Source: Bacillota bacterium (lineage in GTDB: Bacteria; Bacillota; Clostridia; Christensenellales; SZUA-584). Taken from it: a stretch of DNA of 64,000 nucleotides. How positions within the stretch are numbered: the stretch's first letter is position 1; each line of letters starts with the position of its first letter. The translations under genes and the position numbers were made by a program. The notes under the pieces were generated by a model. The model was not told the origin of the DNA and did no database searches. It saw only the letters and a list, made by a program, of their open reading frames with translations. Below, in pieces: positions 17,350 through 25,948 of this stretch. The stretch covers positions 1 to 64,000 of the forward strand of contig JAEYZN010000034.1 in NCBI GenBank assembly GCA_023428025.1, read 5' to 3'.

Positions 17350-17600
17350 CCCATCTATCCGGCGGGGCTGAGAATGTCCAAAGCGGCGGTGACGGTGAAG
17401 CCGGGTAAAACCACCACCCTGAAGGCGACCATCGCGCCGAGGAACACGGACTTCAGACGGTTACCTGGCGGAGCAGCAACCCCGGCGTCGCAACGGTGGA
17501 TGGAAGAGGACGGGTCAGCGGCGTAGCGCCGGGCACCGCGACGATCATGGAAACGACCGGCAACGGCATCGTGGCCGCCTGCACGGTCACGGTCAGATAA
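17350..17600 (+). pseudogene. Fragment of a bacterial Ig-like (Big_2) domain, frameshifted
   Basis: Reading from about 17350 gives AAVTVKPGKTTTLKATIAP, the usual start of a Big_2 Ig-like domain. At about 17457 the sense continues in another frame: TVTWRSSNPGVATV, then 'GRVSGVAPGTATI' and 'ACTVTVR' before TAA at 17598. The join equals loss of one base. No signal peptide or other domain precedes it, so this is the 3' end of a lost surface protein gene or a moved fragment. Confidence 0.75.
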
Positions 17601-17629
17601 ATACCAGATCATTTCATCATAACAAAATA

Positions 17630-17669
17630 ACAAAAAAAGCTGCCGGGTTTCCCCAGCAGTTTTTTTTGT
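17630..17669. terminator. Bidirectional terminator between convergent units
   Basis: A run of A, then GCTGCCGGG-TTT-CCCCAGCAG, then eight T. It serves the minus-strand DUF1540 gene, which ends at 17675, and anything arriving on the plus strand. Confidence 0.7.
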
Positions 17670-17674
17670 CGTCG

Positions 17675-17842
17675 TTATTTCTTCTGGAATGTGGCGCAGT
17701 CCGTCTGATCGGAACTGGTCGCGTTTCTCGGCTCCACATGAATCTTCTCGGCGGTGCAGTGATCCCCGTTCATGTAGTAGTAACAGGTATTGACGGAACA
17801 CTTGATACCGTCATTCGGGTGGTCCATTTTTTGGCTGTTCAT
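17675..17842 (-). CDS. DUF1540 domain protein
   Basis: A 55-residue Cys-containing protein. GIKCSVNTCYYYMNGDHCTA followed by 'IHVEP' and 'TDCATF' is the DUF1540 pattern, four cysteines spaced to bind a metal, probably zinc. The family is common in spore-forming Clostridia; its function is unknown. The ATG at 17842 follows GAAGGAGG. A terminator lies immediately downstream. Confidence 0.88.
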   Translation of the reverse strand: MNSQKMDHPNDGIKCSVNTCYYYMNGDHCTAEKIHVEPRNATSSDQTDCATFQKK

Positions 17843-17989
17843 GATACATCCTCCTTCACGCATATGATTCTATAGTTTCCCCCGTTTTTTCCCGATTATT
17901 CGGCGTGTTTTTTTTGAAGAAGCCCGGATTGAAATATTCCGCCGTATTTTTTCATAAATAAAAATAGAAGATCCTTTTGGGGGAACGTC

Positions 17990-19063
17990 ATGCAGCCGGA
18001 CAACGCGAAGCCTTTCGGTATATTGAAGATCGCCGCGGCATACATCGGCACCGTGGTAGGCGCGGGCTTTGCCTCGGGCCAGGAGGTGCTGCGCTTTTTC
18101 AGCGCGTACGGGCTGTGGGGCGTCGCGGGCGTTGCGGTGGCCAGCGTGCTGTTCTTCTTCATCGGCTACACGATACTGCTGCTGGGCCGCAGCCTCAAGG
18201 CCTCGTCGCACGTGGACATCGTCCGCCACACCAACGGCGCATTACTCGGCACCGCCATCGACCTGGTGGTCAGCATATTCCTGTTCGGCGGGCTGTGCAC
18301 CATGCTGGCGGGCGCGGGCGCGATATTCCGGGAGCAGTTCGCGCTGGCGCCGCTGTGGGGCACGCTCGCGATGGCCGCCGTCACGCTGCTGACGGTGCTC
18401 ACCGGCACGCGCGGCGTGGTCAACGCCATCAGCTACGTGGTGCCGTTCCTTATCGTCTCCGTGCTGTTCATCTCCGTCAAAAGCCTGCTGCACAACCCGG
18501 TCACCGCGGATGAGCTGAAGGCCGCGTCCGCGTTGCAGGGTTCCACGCCGCATTGGCTGCTGTCCGCCGTCAACTACGCGTCATACAACATCGTGATATC
18601 CATCGGCGTGCTCGCGCCCATCGGGGCCGCGACGGAAGACAAAAAAAAGCTGCTGTGGGGCGCGCTGCTGGGCGCGGCGGGGCTGGCGGTGGGCATGTTT
18701 GCGATATACTTCTGCCTGCTCACCAACATCACGGAAGCGGGATCGCTGGAGGTGCCGATGGCAGCCATCGCGCAGCAGATATCCCCCATCGTGCGCATCG
18801 CGTTCGCCGTGGTGCTGTTCGCGGAGGTTTACACCACCGCCGTGGGCAACCTGTACGCCTTCTCGCAGCGCCTTTCGCCGCGGCTGTCCAGGGGAATGGT
18901 CATCGCCGTTACGTGCGCGCTCGCGCTGGTGGTGGCGCAGCTCGGGTTCTCCAATATGGTACGGTTTTTATACCCCGCGGTGGGTTACGGCGGCATGCTG
19001 TTCTTCGGCGGGGTCATCTATACATGGCTGAAAAAGCGGGGTTCTCTCCGCACAGGCCGGTGA
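17990..19063 (+). CDS. YkvI-type membrane transporter
   Basis: A 357-residue protein with about ten membrane helices. 'AAAYIGTVVGAGFASGQEVL' at residues 15-34 is the signature of the YkvI family, an unwound first helix as in the LeuT/APC fold. YkvI proteins are predicted transporters with unknown substrate. A glycine-rich last helix and a short basic tail close it. GGGGGAACGTC precedes the ATG. It is followed by 170 bases before the M15 peptidase gene; joint transcription is possible. Confidence 0.88.
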   Translation: MQPDNAKPFGILKIAAAYIGTVVGAGFASGQEVLRFFSAYGLWGVAGVAVASVLFFFIGYTILLLGRSLKASSHVDIVRHTNGALLGTAIDLVVSIFLFGGLCTMLAGAGAIFREQFALAPLWGTLAMAAVTLLTVLTGTRGVVNAISYVVPFLIVSVLFISVKSLLHNPVTADELKAASALQGSTPHWLLSAVNYASYNIVISIGVLAPIGAATEDKKKLLWGALLGAAGLAVGMFAIYFCLLTNITEAGSLEVPMAAIAQQISPIVRIAFAVVLFAEVYTTAVGNLYAFSQRLSPRLSRGMVIAVTCALALVVAQLGFSNMVRFLYPAVGYGGMLFFGGVIYTWLKKRGSLRTGR

Positions 19064-19235
19064 CAAAGCCCAACGACTGCGCCCGATTTCCGCTTGCTCC
19101 TTGAAGTAGCGCGGCCACGTCATCGACGCCTTGTATTTGGACTTTTCAGGCCCTTCGTTTTACAATCTCACTTGCGATATAAGGTTTGTCATCAAGCAGA
19201 GCGGGGTTCTCTCTGCTGAAAAGGAGGCGCGTCGC

Positions 19236-20156
19236 ATGAACCGCTTCAAAACAATACTGCTGCTGTGCCTGCTCGTGCTGCTCGTCATCGTTTCCCGCGT
19301 CACCGGCGAGGCGGGCATGGCGGTGTTCGCGGCGGGCGATCCGCCCCCCGATACCGGCATGAAGCGCGACCTGCTCGCGCTGATGCTGGCTTACCCGAAT
19401 AACATCACCGGCGTGGAGAAAAGCGCGGACGGGTCCGTCTGCGTAGTCATGAGTTCGGGCGAAAAAATCGTCTATGACGACGGACGGGACAAGAGCTTCG
19501 ACGGGAAGCTGGCGGATGCGGACCTTCAGGACATGATGGAACAGCCGTATCCGCTGGACATGATCACCGCGGTGCCGGAAGGCAGCAGCGATCCGGGGCG
19601 CATCCGGTGCTACGCGCTGCTGCGCGTCCTATACGGCGGTACGCAGAGCGGCATTGAAGCGAACCTGCGTCGTGTATCGGGCTGCGGCCCGTTCAACCAG
19701 AAGGCTGGCGCGGCCTCGGCGCTGGAGGCGGCGCTGGGCGACGTGAACGGTCTTATCGGCGTGCAGCCCGGCGTGAGCGGCTATGTATATCCGGTGAACG
19801 GCACGTACAATTACCGCGTGATCGCGGGCACCGGCAGCTTAAGTCCACATGCCTTCGGCATCGCGATCGACCTCAAGAGCAACCCGAGCGATTACTGGCG
19901 CTGGGCTTCGAAAGAGCAGGGACAGAAACGGCTGGAGACCTACCCCGCCGATCTGGTGAAGACGATGGAGAGCCACGGCTTCATCTGGGGCGGCAAATGG
20001 GCGCATTTCGACTACCTGCACTTCGAGTACCGGCCCGAACTGATCGTCAAAGCGCGGGCGGATGCCGCAAGGCCGGGCAACAGGTGGCACGCGGGCTTCC
20101 CGGAGGACGCGGCGACGAAGGAATTGGTTGAGAAAATAGACGCGGCGCTGGAGTGA
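19236..20156 (+). CDS. M15-family D-Ala-D-Ala carboxypeptidase-like protein
   Basis: A 306-residue exported protein with an N-terminal hydrophobic signal or anchor (residues 5-30). The zinc site of the VanY/M15 type is visible: 'LSPHAFGIAIDLKSNP' gives S-x-H-x-x-G-x-A-x-D, and 'WAHFDYLHFEYRPEL' gives the second H.D..HFE. It probably trims peptidoglycan peptides outside the membrane. The start at 19236 follows AAAAGGAGG; the frame extends further up but without support. The roughly 150 residues before the zinc site are not recognised. Confidence 0.85.
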   Translation: MNRFKTILLLCLLVLLVIVSRVTGEAGMAVFAAGDPPPDTGMKRDLLALMLAYPNNITGVEKSADGSVCVVMSSGEKIVYDDGRDKSFDGKLADADLQDMMEQPYPLDMITAVPEGSSDPGRIRCYALLRVLYGGTQSGIEANLRRVSGCGPFNQKAGAASALEAALGDVNGLIGVQPGVSGYVYPVNGTYNYRVIAGTGSLSPHAFGIAIDLKSNPSDYWRWASKEQGQKRLETYPADLVKTMESHGFIWGGKWAHFDYLHFEYRPELIVKARADAARPGNRWHAGFPEDAATKELVEKIDAALE

Positions 20157-20228
20157 TGGATGTTTCAAGGTGGGCGGGTTGGGAAACCCGCTCTTCTGCA
20201 ATCTCCGTAAGTGTGTCCAATGATTTGG

Positions 20229-20819
20229 TTATCCCAGAAAAGCCTTTAGCCCGGTAAAGCTCGCCTTCTCAATAAAAAGCGCGATCTCCTCCGGCGTATA
20301 TCTCATGCCGTCCTGTATCCATTTCTGGATGACGGCAACGCTGCCGTTCACCGAGAAGGCGTAGAGCAGCTCCGGCTGCCCGCCGTCTTCCTTCATGCCC
20401 GCCGCTTTCCACTCCGCAATGGTTTTGTCGTGCACGAGGTCCACAATGCGCCGAAGAAAATCCTTGTCGCCATAATCCGAAAAGAGCGTTTTGCACAGGT
20501 CGCCGTTATCGTGGATCACCTGGCACACCTCTGTCAGAAAAGCGGGCATGCTGCCGTTCTTCCAGGACTGCTCAACAGACTGGCGTATCTGTTCGAACAA
20601 TTCGTTCTGGATGCTGTGCAGCAGCGCCTCAGGGCTGTCGTAATGCGTGTAAAATGTGTTGCGGTTGATATCGGCGCGGCGGCACAGCTCGGTGGGCGTT
20701 ATCTTGCCGATGGGCTTTTCCTTCATCAGCTCCAGCAGGCTTTCCCGCAGGAACATCTTTGTATAGAGGACCCGCCGGTCCACCCTGTCTTCCCTCATTA
20801 AACGCTTCTCTTCTTTCAT
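20229..20819 (-). CDS. TetR/AcrR family transcriptional regulator
   Basis: A 196-residue protein. Residues 18-65 form the TetR HTH: 'FLRESLLELMKEKPIGKITP' then 'ELCRRADINRNTFYTHYDSP'. The C-terminal part, with 'AFSVNGSVAVIQKWIQDGM', is like the TetR_C domain of DhaS-like regulators. It is divergent from the flavoprotein gene at 21058, and paired inverted repeats lie between them, so it probably controls that gene and itself. The start could be at 20819 or at an internal ATG at 20798; neither has a strong binding site. Confidence 0.88.
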   Translation of the reverse strand: MKEEKRLMREDRVDRRVLYTKMFLRESLLELMKEKPIGKITPTELCRRADINRNTFYTHYDSPEALLHSIQNELFEQIRQSVEQSWKNGSMPAFLTEVCQVIHDNGDLCKTLFSDYGDKDFLRRIVDLVHDKTIAEWKAAGMKEDGGQPELLYAFSVNGSVAVIQKWIQDGMRYTPEEIALFIEKASFTGLKAFLG

Positions 20820-20853
20820 TCACAAATCTTTTACTTTTTTCGATCTGATAATC

Positions 20854-20907
20854 GACAGTTTCGTTTCCATCTGTTCGCTAACGGTCAGATAGATAACGAA
20901 CTGTCTG
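20854..20907. promoter_or_regulatory. Inverted repeat pair, probable TetR operator
   Basis: GACAGTTTCGTTTCCATCTG (20854-20873) and, on the other strand, GACAGTTCGTTATCTATCTG (20907-20886) are near-copies facing each other in the divergent region between the TetR and flavoprotein genes. Another partial arm (TTATCTATC) follows at 20911. Their size suits a TetR dimer binding twice. Confidence 0.6.
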
Positions 20908-21057
20908 TTGTTTATCTATCATGATGTTAATATACTATAAATATGTTCAACAGGCAACAGGCAGAGAGACGCAGGAAATTCAAAAGCGCTCTCTTTGTCA
21001 AAGGTTGAAAAGGAGGGCGCCGGGCAAGCCCTCACCCAGCCGGGAAGGAGGCCAGCC

Positions 21058-22512
21058 ATGGAAACATACGATGTGATCGTAATCGGCGCGGGGCCGGGTG
21101 GCACGACGGTCGCGAGCCTGCTGGCGCGTCAGGGCAAAAAGGTGCTGTTGGTCGACAAAAACAAAAAGCCGGGTGGCCGGATGTCGACCTTTGAAAGGGA
21201 TGGCTTCAAGTATGAGCTGTTTCCGCTGAACGGCGTGCCGTCCACCAGCTCCCTGTTCGAAAAGCTGTCCGCCGCGCTGGGCAAGCAGGATAAGGTGAAA
21301 CCCATTTTGGCGAAGGAATTCGGCAAGATCGGCAAGATATACTACGAGAATAGGCATGGCCGGGTGCGCACATGGGAGATGGGGACCTCTCCCCTGAACA
21401 TGCTGAAGATGCTGGGCGTGAACGTGTGGAACATGAAGGCGCTGGCAAAAACCGTACGGTTCTTTTCAAAGCTGGCGGCCATGCCGGCGGACGAAATCGA
21501 AACGCTGCAGGACATCTCTGCGCTTGATTATGTGAAAAGCCAGGGGGCTTTGCCGGAGGGCGTGTTCACCTACTTCCTCGCTACCTTCGCAGAGGGCGTG
21601 TATGAGATGTGCGCCGACAGGGTGCCCGCGGCGGAGATGATCAAGGCCTTCCAGACCACCGTCAAAGACGGCGGCGGCCGGTACTACGAGGGCGGCATCG
21701 GGTATTTCTTTGAGGTGATGGCCCGGACGGTGGAGGAACACGGCGGCCGCCTGCTGACGGGCACCCGCGTAAGACGGATCGTCGTCGAGCACGGGGCCGC
21801 GGTGGGCATTGTTACGGAAGACGGCGAAGAATACCGCGCGCCGCTCGTCATCAGCAGCGCGGGTGTGCGGCAAACGGCGCTGAAGCTGGCGGGCGAAGAG
21901 CATTTCAGCCCGGAATATATCGACAGGCTCAAGCAGCTGGAGAACAACCTTGCCTGCGTGGGCTACCGCTACTTCACGGACGCACCGGTACTGGATGATG
22001 TGATGATGGTCTATTTCCCTTACGGCTGCGTGGGCACGTATGCGGAGTTCCAAAGGATGGCGCGCGGCGAGGAGAAGCCGAAAAACAACTACATCTACAT
22101 CGGCACGACGTCGCTTTACCCGGGCATGGCGCCGAAGGGCAGGCAGATCATCTACGCCTGCATGTCATGCGCGCCCGACCCCGGGATCGACACAAAGCCC
22201 TATCTGGACTATGTCGAAAAGCGGGTCAGGAAACTGGTGCCCGGTCTTTACAAACATATCGAGCGTGTGGAGGTGATGAGCCCGGCCACCGTGCCCGCGG
22301 TGGGCAACGACGCCATCATGGACGGACAGGGCGGCGAATCTTACGGCATCGCGATGTCCGTGGGGCAAAGCGGCAAAAAGCGTCCTCCGGCGAAAAGTCC
22401 CATTCCCGGCCTGTATTACGTAGGCAACGACGTGGAAGGCGTCGGGTTGGGTACACACATGGCGGTGGACTCCGGCTTCAAGGTTTTCGGCATGGTCAAG
22501 GACTTGAAGTGA
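21058..22512 (+). CDS. CrtI-like FAD-dependent oxidoreductase
   Basis: A 484-residue flavoprotein. DVIVIGAGPGGTTVASLLAR at residues 5-24 is the ADP-binding GxGxxG loop, followed by 'VLLVDKNKKPGGRMSTF', the second half of the phytoene-desaturase/amine-oxidase signature. The C-terminal FAD motif 'IPGLYYVGNDVEGVGLGTHM' is intact. No carotenoid genes are nearby, so the substrate is unknown; the family also includes retinol saturases. The ATG at 21058 follows GGAAGGAGG. It is divergent from TetR with operator-like repeats between, which suggests induction by a small molecule. Confidence 0.87.
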   Translation: METYDVIVIGAGPGGTTVASLLARQGKKVLLVDKNKKPGGRMSTFERDGFKYELFPLNGVPSTSSLFEKLSAALGKQDKVKPILAKEFGKIGKIYYENRHGRVRTWEMGTSPLNMLKMLGVNVWNMKALAKTVRFFSKLAAMPADEIETLQDISALDYVKSQGALPEGVFTYFLATFAEGVYEMCADRVPAAEMIKAFQTTVKDGGGRYYEGGIGYFFEVMARTVEEHGGRLLTGTRVRRIVVEHGAAVGIVTEDGEEYRAPLVISSAGVRQTALKLAGEEHFSPEYIDRLKQLENNLACVGYRYFTDAPVLDDVMMVYFPYGCVGTYAEFQRMARGEEKPKNNYIYIGTTSLYPGMAPKGRQIIYACMSCAPDPGIDTKPYLDYVEKRVRKLVPGLYKHIERVEVMSPATVPAVGNDAIMDGQGGESYGIAMSVGQSGKKRPPAKSPIPGLYYVGNDVEGVGLGTHMAVDSGFKVFGMVKDLK

Positions 22513-22680
22513 GACAATCAATCAAACTCAAAAATGATTTTTGCCGCAGGAAATATCGCGCCTTTGACAAATGGCCAAGCATGGTATATACTGAGTTTGT
22601 ATTATAAATATTCGTTTGCGGAAATTCGCAAAGCATTCCCTTAAACAGAGAATCGCGCTTTATACAAGTCGTGTTTATAG

Positions 22681-22811
22681 TACACCCGGCGTGGGAATTG
22701 AGACCCGCGCGATGGTTTCGGGGCTTTCCGGCTCCGGCTATAAATACTTGACTTGTGGTACATAAACGGAATCGAAAGACTTTGCCTATGTATGCAAGGT
22801 CTTTGTTTTTT
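22681..22811 (+). promoter_or_regulatory. Structured leader with terminator before the DEAD-box helicase gene
   Basis: GCGTGGG (22689-22695) can pair with CCCGCGC (22704-22710). Then AAAGACTTTGC (22775-22785) and GCAAGGTCTTT (22794-22804) form a stem followed by a T tract to 22811, only 31 bases before the helicase start. A terminator placed in the leader implies attenuation. The preceding 170 bases from 22513 contain no gene. I do not recognise a known riboswitch class. Confidence 0.6.
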
Positions 22812-22842
22812 GTGTAAACACCGGAAAAGAAAGAAGGAGAAT

Positions 22843-23949
22843 TTGAAGTACTACGAATTATTGACGGAAGACATGAAGGCCACGCTGCAAAACGAGGGCT
22901 TCGTCACCCCCACCCCCATCCAGGAGAAGACGCTGGAGCTGATTTTCAACGGGTGGGACATCATCGGGCTGGCGCAGACAGGCACCGGTAAAACGGCGGC
23001 CTTTGCCGTGCCCATCATCGAAAAGACGTTCAGGGACAACAGCAAGACGCAGTCGCTGATACTCTGCCCCACGCGCGAGCTGGCGCTGCAGATCACCGAG
23101 GTGTTCCGCAAGCTGGCGGCGCACACCAAGCTGCGCATCATCAGCGTATACGGCGGGCAGTCCACCAACGTGCAGATACGCGCCATCCGCGCGGGCGCGC
23201 AGATCGTGGTGGGCACGCCGGGCCGCGTGAAGGACCTCATCGGCCGCAACGTATTGAAGCTGCAGAACGTGCGCACCGTGGTGCTGGACGAGGCGGACGA
23301 AATGCTCAACTTCGGCTTCCTGCCGGACATCAAGTGGATCCTCGGCAGCCTGAGAAACGAACACCAGACGCTGCTGTTCTCCGCCACGATGAACCAGGCG
23401 GTGCTGGGCGTCACAAAGCAGTTCCAGGACGACCCGGTGCGCATCGAGGTGAGCCCCAGCAACGCGCCCATCCAGACGGTGGCGCATTCGTTCCTGACCG
23501 CCGGAGAGCGGCAGAAGCCGCGCGCGGTCAAGCACCTCATCGGCGAGGCCAAACCGCGGCTGGCGCTGGTGTTCTGCAACACCAAACGCCGTGTGAAAAC
23601 GCTGCAAAAGCAGCTGGTGGAACAGGGCATGCCGGTCTCCTGCCTGCATGGGGACCTGAACCAGAACCAGCGCGACAGGATCATGGACACGTTCCGCAAG
23701 GGCAAGACCACGGTGCTGGTGGCCACCGACGTGGCGGCGCGCGGCATCGACGTGCAGGACATCGATCTGGTGATCAACTACGACATCCCCGACAAGATGG
23801 AATACTACGTCCACCGCATCGGGCGGACGGGGCGCGCGGGCCGCACAGGCCGTGCGTGCACGCTGGTGAACCCGCTGGATCAGGCCCGTATTGTGGACAT
23901 CGAGCGGCGGTTCCGCATCACCCTCACCGAGGAGAAGGCGCTGGGCTGA
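22843..23949 (+). CDS. DEAD-box ATP-dependent RNA helicase
   Basis: A 368-residue minimal helicase core. All motifs are present: Q motif TPTPIQEK, Walker A AQTGTGKT (residues 44-51), PTRELALQ, TPGR, DEAD (149-152), SAT, 'ATDVAARGID' and HRIGRTGRAGRTG. There is no C-terminal RNA-binding extension, so it is shorter than CshA or CsdA. It unwinds RNA in ribosome assembly or mRNA decay. TTG at 22843 is chosen as start because AAGGAGA lies just upstream, though the spacing is short, and upstream residues are not homologous. A leader terminator suggests regulated readthrough, perhaps in the cold. Confidence 0.93.
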   Translation: MKYYELLTEDMKATLQNEGFVTPTPIQEKTLELIFNGWDIIGLAQTGTGKTAAFAVPIIEKTFRDNSKTQSLILCPTRELALQITEVFRKLAAHTKLRIISVYGGQSTNVQIRAIRAGAQIVVGTPGRVKDLIGRNVLKLQNVRTVVLDEADEMLNFGFLPDIKWILGSLRNEHQTLLFSATMNQAVLGVTKQFQDDPVRIEVSPSNAPIQTVAHSFLTAGERQKPRAVKHLIGEAKPRLALVFCNTKRRVKTLQKQLVEQGMPVSCLHGDLNQNQRDRIMDTFRKGKTTVLVATDVAARGIDVQDIDLVINYDIPDKMEYYVHRIGRTGRAGRTGRACTLVNPLDQARIVDIERRFRITLTEEKALG

Positions 23950-23969
23950 CAGCCAATATGCGAAACAGA

Positions 23970-23995
23970 AGGAGCTGCAATGGCTCCTTTTTTCG
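23970..23995 (+). terminator. Intrinsic terminator of the helicase gene
   Basis: GGAGC-TGCAAT-GGCTCC followed by six T, about 20 bases after the helicase stop codon. Confidence 0.85.
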
Positions 23996-24027
23996 TTGTC
24001 GTTATCTTTGAGATGTTGAAGGGTAAA

Positions 24028-24085
24028 TGACGACCGCAAGGGCTCCGCCCCTGCAAACCCGCTGGAGGCACCGCCTCCAGACCTC
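24028..24085 (+). repeat. Dispersed hairpin repeat, copy 3 (partial)
   Basis: AAGGGCTCCGCCCC followed by the perfect hairpin CTGGAGGC-ACC-GCCTCCAG at 24062-24080. The second hairpin is shared with the copy at 7965. It lies in a 570-base gap (23950-24519) that holds no gene. Confidence 0.5.
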
Positions 24086-24325
24086 ACTCCATGATGCTTC
24101 ACACCATGATTCTCATCGAAAGCCACAGACGCCCCCTGATTACTGTCAGACAGCCACGCTGCGCCGGGCGGGCATACTGTTTGGGTCACGCGGCCCTCTT
24201 TGTTATTGCCCTGACGCGGCCCGTATGCCCACAGGGACGACCTGAGGCCATCCGAAAGTAGAGATAATATTTGGCAATGCAGGTATGTGGCGTCATATCC
24301 CTCCTCCGGCGCCTGCGCCACCTCC

Positions 24326-24363
24326 GGTCGGGGGTCCCGAAAAGCATAGCTTTTTTGGGGCGG
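24326..24363 (+). repeat. Dispersed hairpin repeat, copy 4 (partial)
   Basis: GGGGGTCCCGAAAAGCATAG followed by CTTTTTTGGGG. The same module, GGGGTCCCCGAAAAGCACAG, occurs at 38938 and, in inverse orientation, near 40522. A further palindromic stretch GCGGGCGGGCAC..GACCCGCCC follows near 24400. Confidence 0.5.
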
Positions 24364-24519
24364 ATCATCTGAGAGAGGCATGGCTGCAAGCGGGTATAGC
24401 GGGCGGGCACGGAGACCCGCCCCTACGGATTACGACACTATCGGAGCATCACCCTGTGTGTAGCTGTAGGGGACGGGTTCCACTCTCCTGTACGCGCCAC
24501 TCCCCGAGGCCACAGGGCT

Positions 24520-25437
24520 TTATGACGCGGCGTTCGTCAGCAGCGTAACGGCGCTGACGATCAGCAGGGCGGCCAAAGCGGCGGCGGCCCCGATAGACAG
24601 CGACCGGTAGGAGAGAACCCGTTCTATGCGCACCCGTATCCGGGCTCCACCGAACGCGGAGGCAAACACGCTGCGCCTCTCGGCGGCCTCCAGCAGGGAA
24701 AGCGCATAGGCTTTTCGGTTCGGCTCCGGCAGCTTTGCGGCAACGCTTTCGTCGCAGGCCAGCTCCAGGTCCTCCATATACCGTTTCAGAAACAGCCAGC
24801 TCAGCGGGTTGTACCAGTGCAGCGCCGCCGTCAGCAGCGCGACGCACCGGAACAGGTTATCCTTCCGCCGCGCGTGGGCGTTCTCATGCAGCAGAATATA
24901 GTCGAGGTCCGCGCCTTCCATATACGCGGGGATCACGACGCGGGGCCTGATGATGCCGTACAGGGCGGGCGCGGTGACGTGGCCGGACACATACACATTG
25001 TCCCGCAAATGCCGGGCCCGACGCATTTCCGCGCTTGTGAACGCATACAGCAGCACGCCGGTCAGCACCAGCGCGCAGAAGCCGGTGAGCCAGACCAAAG
25101 ACGCGATAGTGAAAACCTGCTCCAGCAGATTGGTCTTGTACGTGACCGGGAAATAGGAGTCCGCCGCCTGCAGGGCATTTGTCACCGTGATGTTGGGCAG
25201 CGCGATGGCATCATACACCGTCACCGTTCTGGTCGCGACGTGGGAGATCAGCGTCAGCAGGCTGAACTGATTGGAGAAGCCGAACGGCATCCAGAGGCGC
25301 AGCAGCGGCAGCGCCCACAGCGCACAGGCCAGCCTGCGCGGCAGGCGCCTGAACCGGCGCAATGCCAGCACCATCAGGCCGATGCAGGAGCCGAATATGC
25401 CAGCGTTCAGCAGCCAGTAGAACAGGTCGGTCTTCAT
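24520..25437 (-). CDS. BlaR1/MecR1-type M56 membrane metallopeptidase
   Basis: A 305-residue membrane protein with hydrophobic helices at the start, near 35-55, 105-130 and at the end. The gluzincin site HENAH (H184, E185, H188) lies in 'DYILLHENAHARRKDN', followed by 'ALHWYNPLSWLF' and 'ELACDESV', all typical of M56. Unlike BlaR1 it stops after the last helix and lacks the extracellular penicillin-binding sensor domain, so the signal is not obviously a beta-lactam. It presumably cleaves or triggers cleavage of the BlaI-type repressor encoded just upstream, with which it overlaps by four bases (ATGA). Confidence 0.9.
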   Translation of the reverse strand: MKTDLFYWLLNAGIFGSCIGLMVLALRRFRRLPRRLACALWALPLLRLWMPFGFSNQFSLLTLISHVATRTVTVYDAIALPNITVTNALQAADSYFPVTYKTNLLEQVFTIASLVWLTGFCALVLTGVLLYAFTSAEMRRARHLRDNVYVSGHVTAPALYGIIRPRVVIPAYMEGADLDYILLHENAHARRKDNLFRCVALLTAALHWYNPLSWLFLKRYMEDLELACDESVAAKLPEPNRKAYALSLLEAAERRSVFASAFGGARIRVRIERVLSYRSLSIGAAAALAALLIVSAVTLLTNAAS

Positions 25438-25796
25438 GGCCGCTTCCCGTTGATGAGCGTCCTTAGCTCCTCCAGTTCCTCCGCGGACAGCGTCTCGTCG
25501 TCAAGCAGCGCGGAAACAAACGCCTTCTTTGAGCCGCCGAAGAACCGCCCGAGAAACGAATCCGTTTCGGCGCGCAGCACATCCTCCCTGCCGACGACGG
25601 CATGACAGATAAAGCCGGGCTCCTCGCGCCGGATGACGCCCTTGTCCACAAGCTTCTTGATCACCGTGTAGGTGGTGTTCTTGTTCCAGCCGATGCGGTC
25701 CGCGGCCATCAGCGACAGCTCTTTCGCGCTCACCGGCTCGCTGCCCCACAGCAGCTCCATCAGCTTTTGTTCACTGTCAAACAGCCTTGCCTTCAT
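25434..25796 (-). CDS. BlaI/MecI/CopY family repressor
   Basis: A 120-residue winged-helix protein. 'LFDSEQKLMELLWGSEPVSA' opens the domain, and 'IGWNKNTTYTVIKKLVDKG' is the recognition helix of BlaI/MecI. The C terminus (LDDETLSAEELEELRTLI) is the dimerisation helix. The start at 25796 is favoured: CCGGAGG lies six bases before it but would abut the ATG at 25802. The stop overlaps the start of the M56 gene, so the two are translationally coupled. An inverted repeat in the promoter is the probable operator. Confidence 0.93.
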   Translation of the reverse strand: MKARLFDSEQKLMELLWGSEPVSAKELSLMAADRIGWNKNTTYTVIKKLVDKGVIRREEPGFICHAVVGREDVLRAETDSFLGRFFGGSKKAFVSALLDDETLSAEELEELRTLINGKRP

Positions 25797-25831
25797 GGTC
25801 ATCCTCCGGACTGTTTCAATAGCTTAGTCCA

Positions 25832-25860
25832 GACTATCATCATAGTCCAAAAAAGTCAAT
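25832..25860 (-). promoter_or_regulatory. Promoter and operator of the blaI-M56 pair
   Basis: On the minus strand, -35 TTGACT (about 25859-25854) and a weak -10 TAGTCT 17 bases on. The inverted repeat GACTAT-CATC-ATAGTC (25832-25847) lies between and over them, so a bound repressor would block the polymerase. A further half-site TAGTCC follows at 25825. Confidence 0.6.
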
Positions 25861-25948
25861 ACCATTGTTCAGCGGGCGCGGGGCAAAAAAACAGCGCAGC
25901 CATCACGCCGCGCCGGTTTATTCATATTACAGTCTGTTCTTTTATCCG

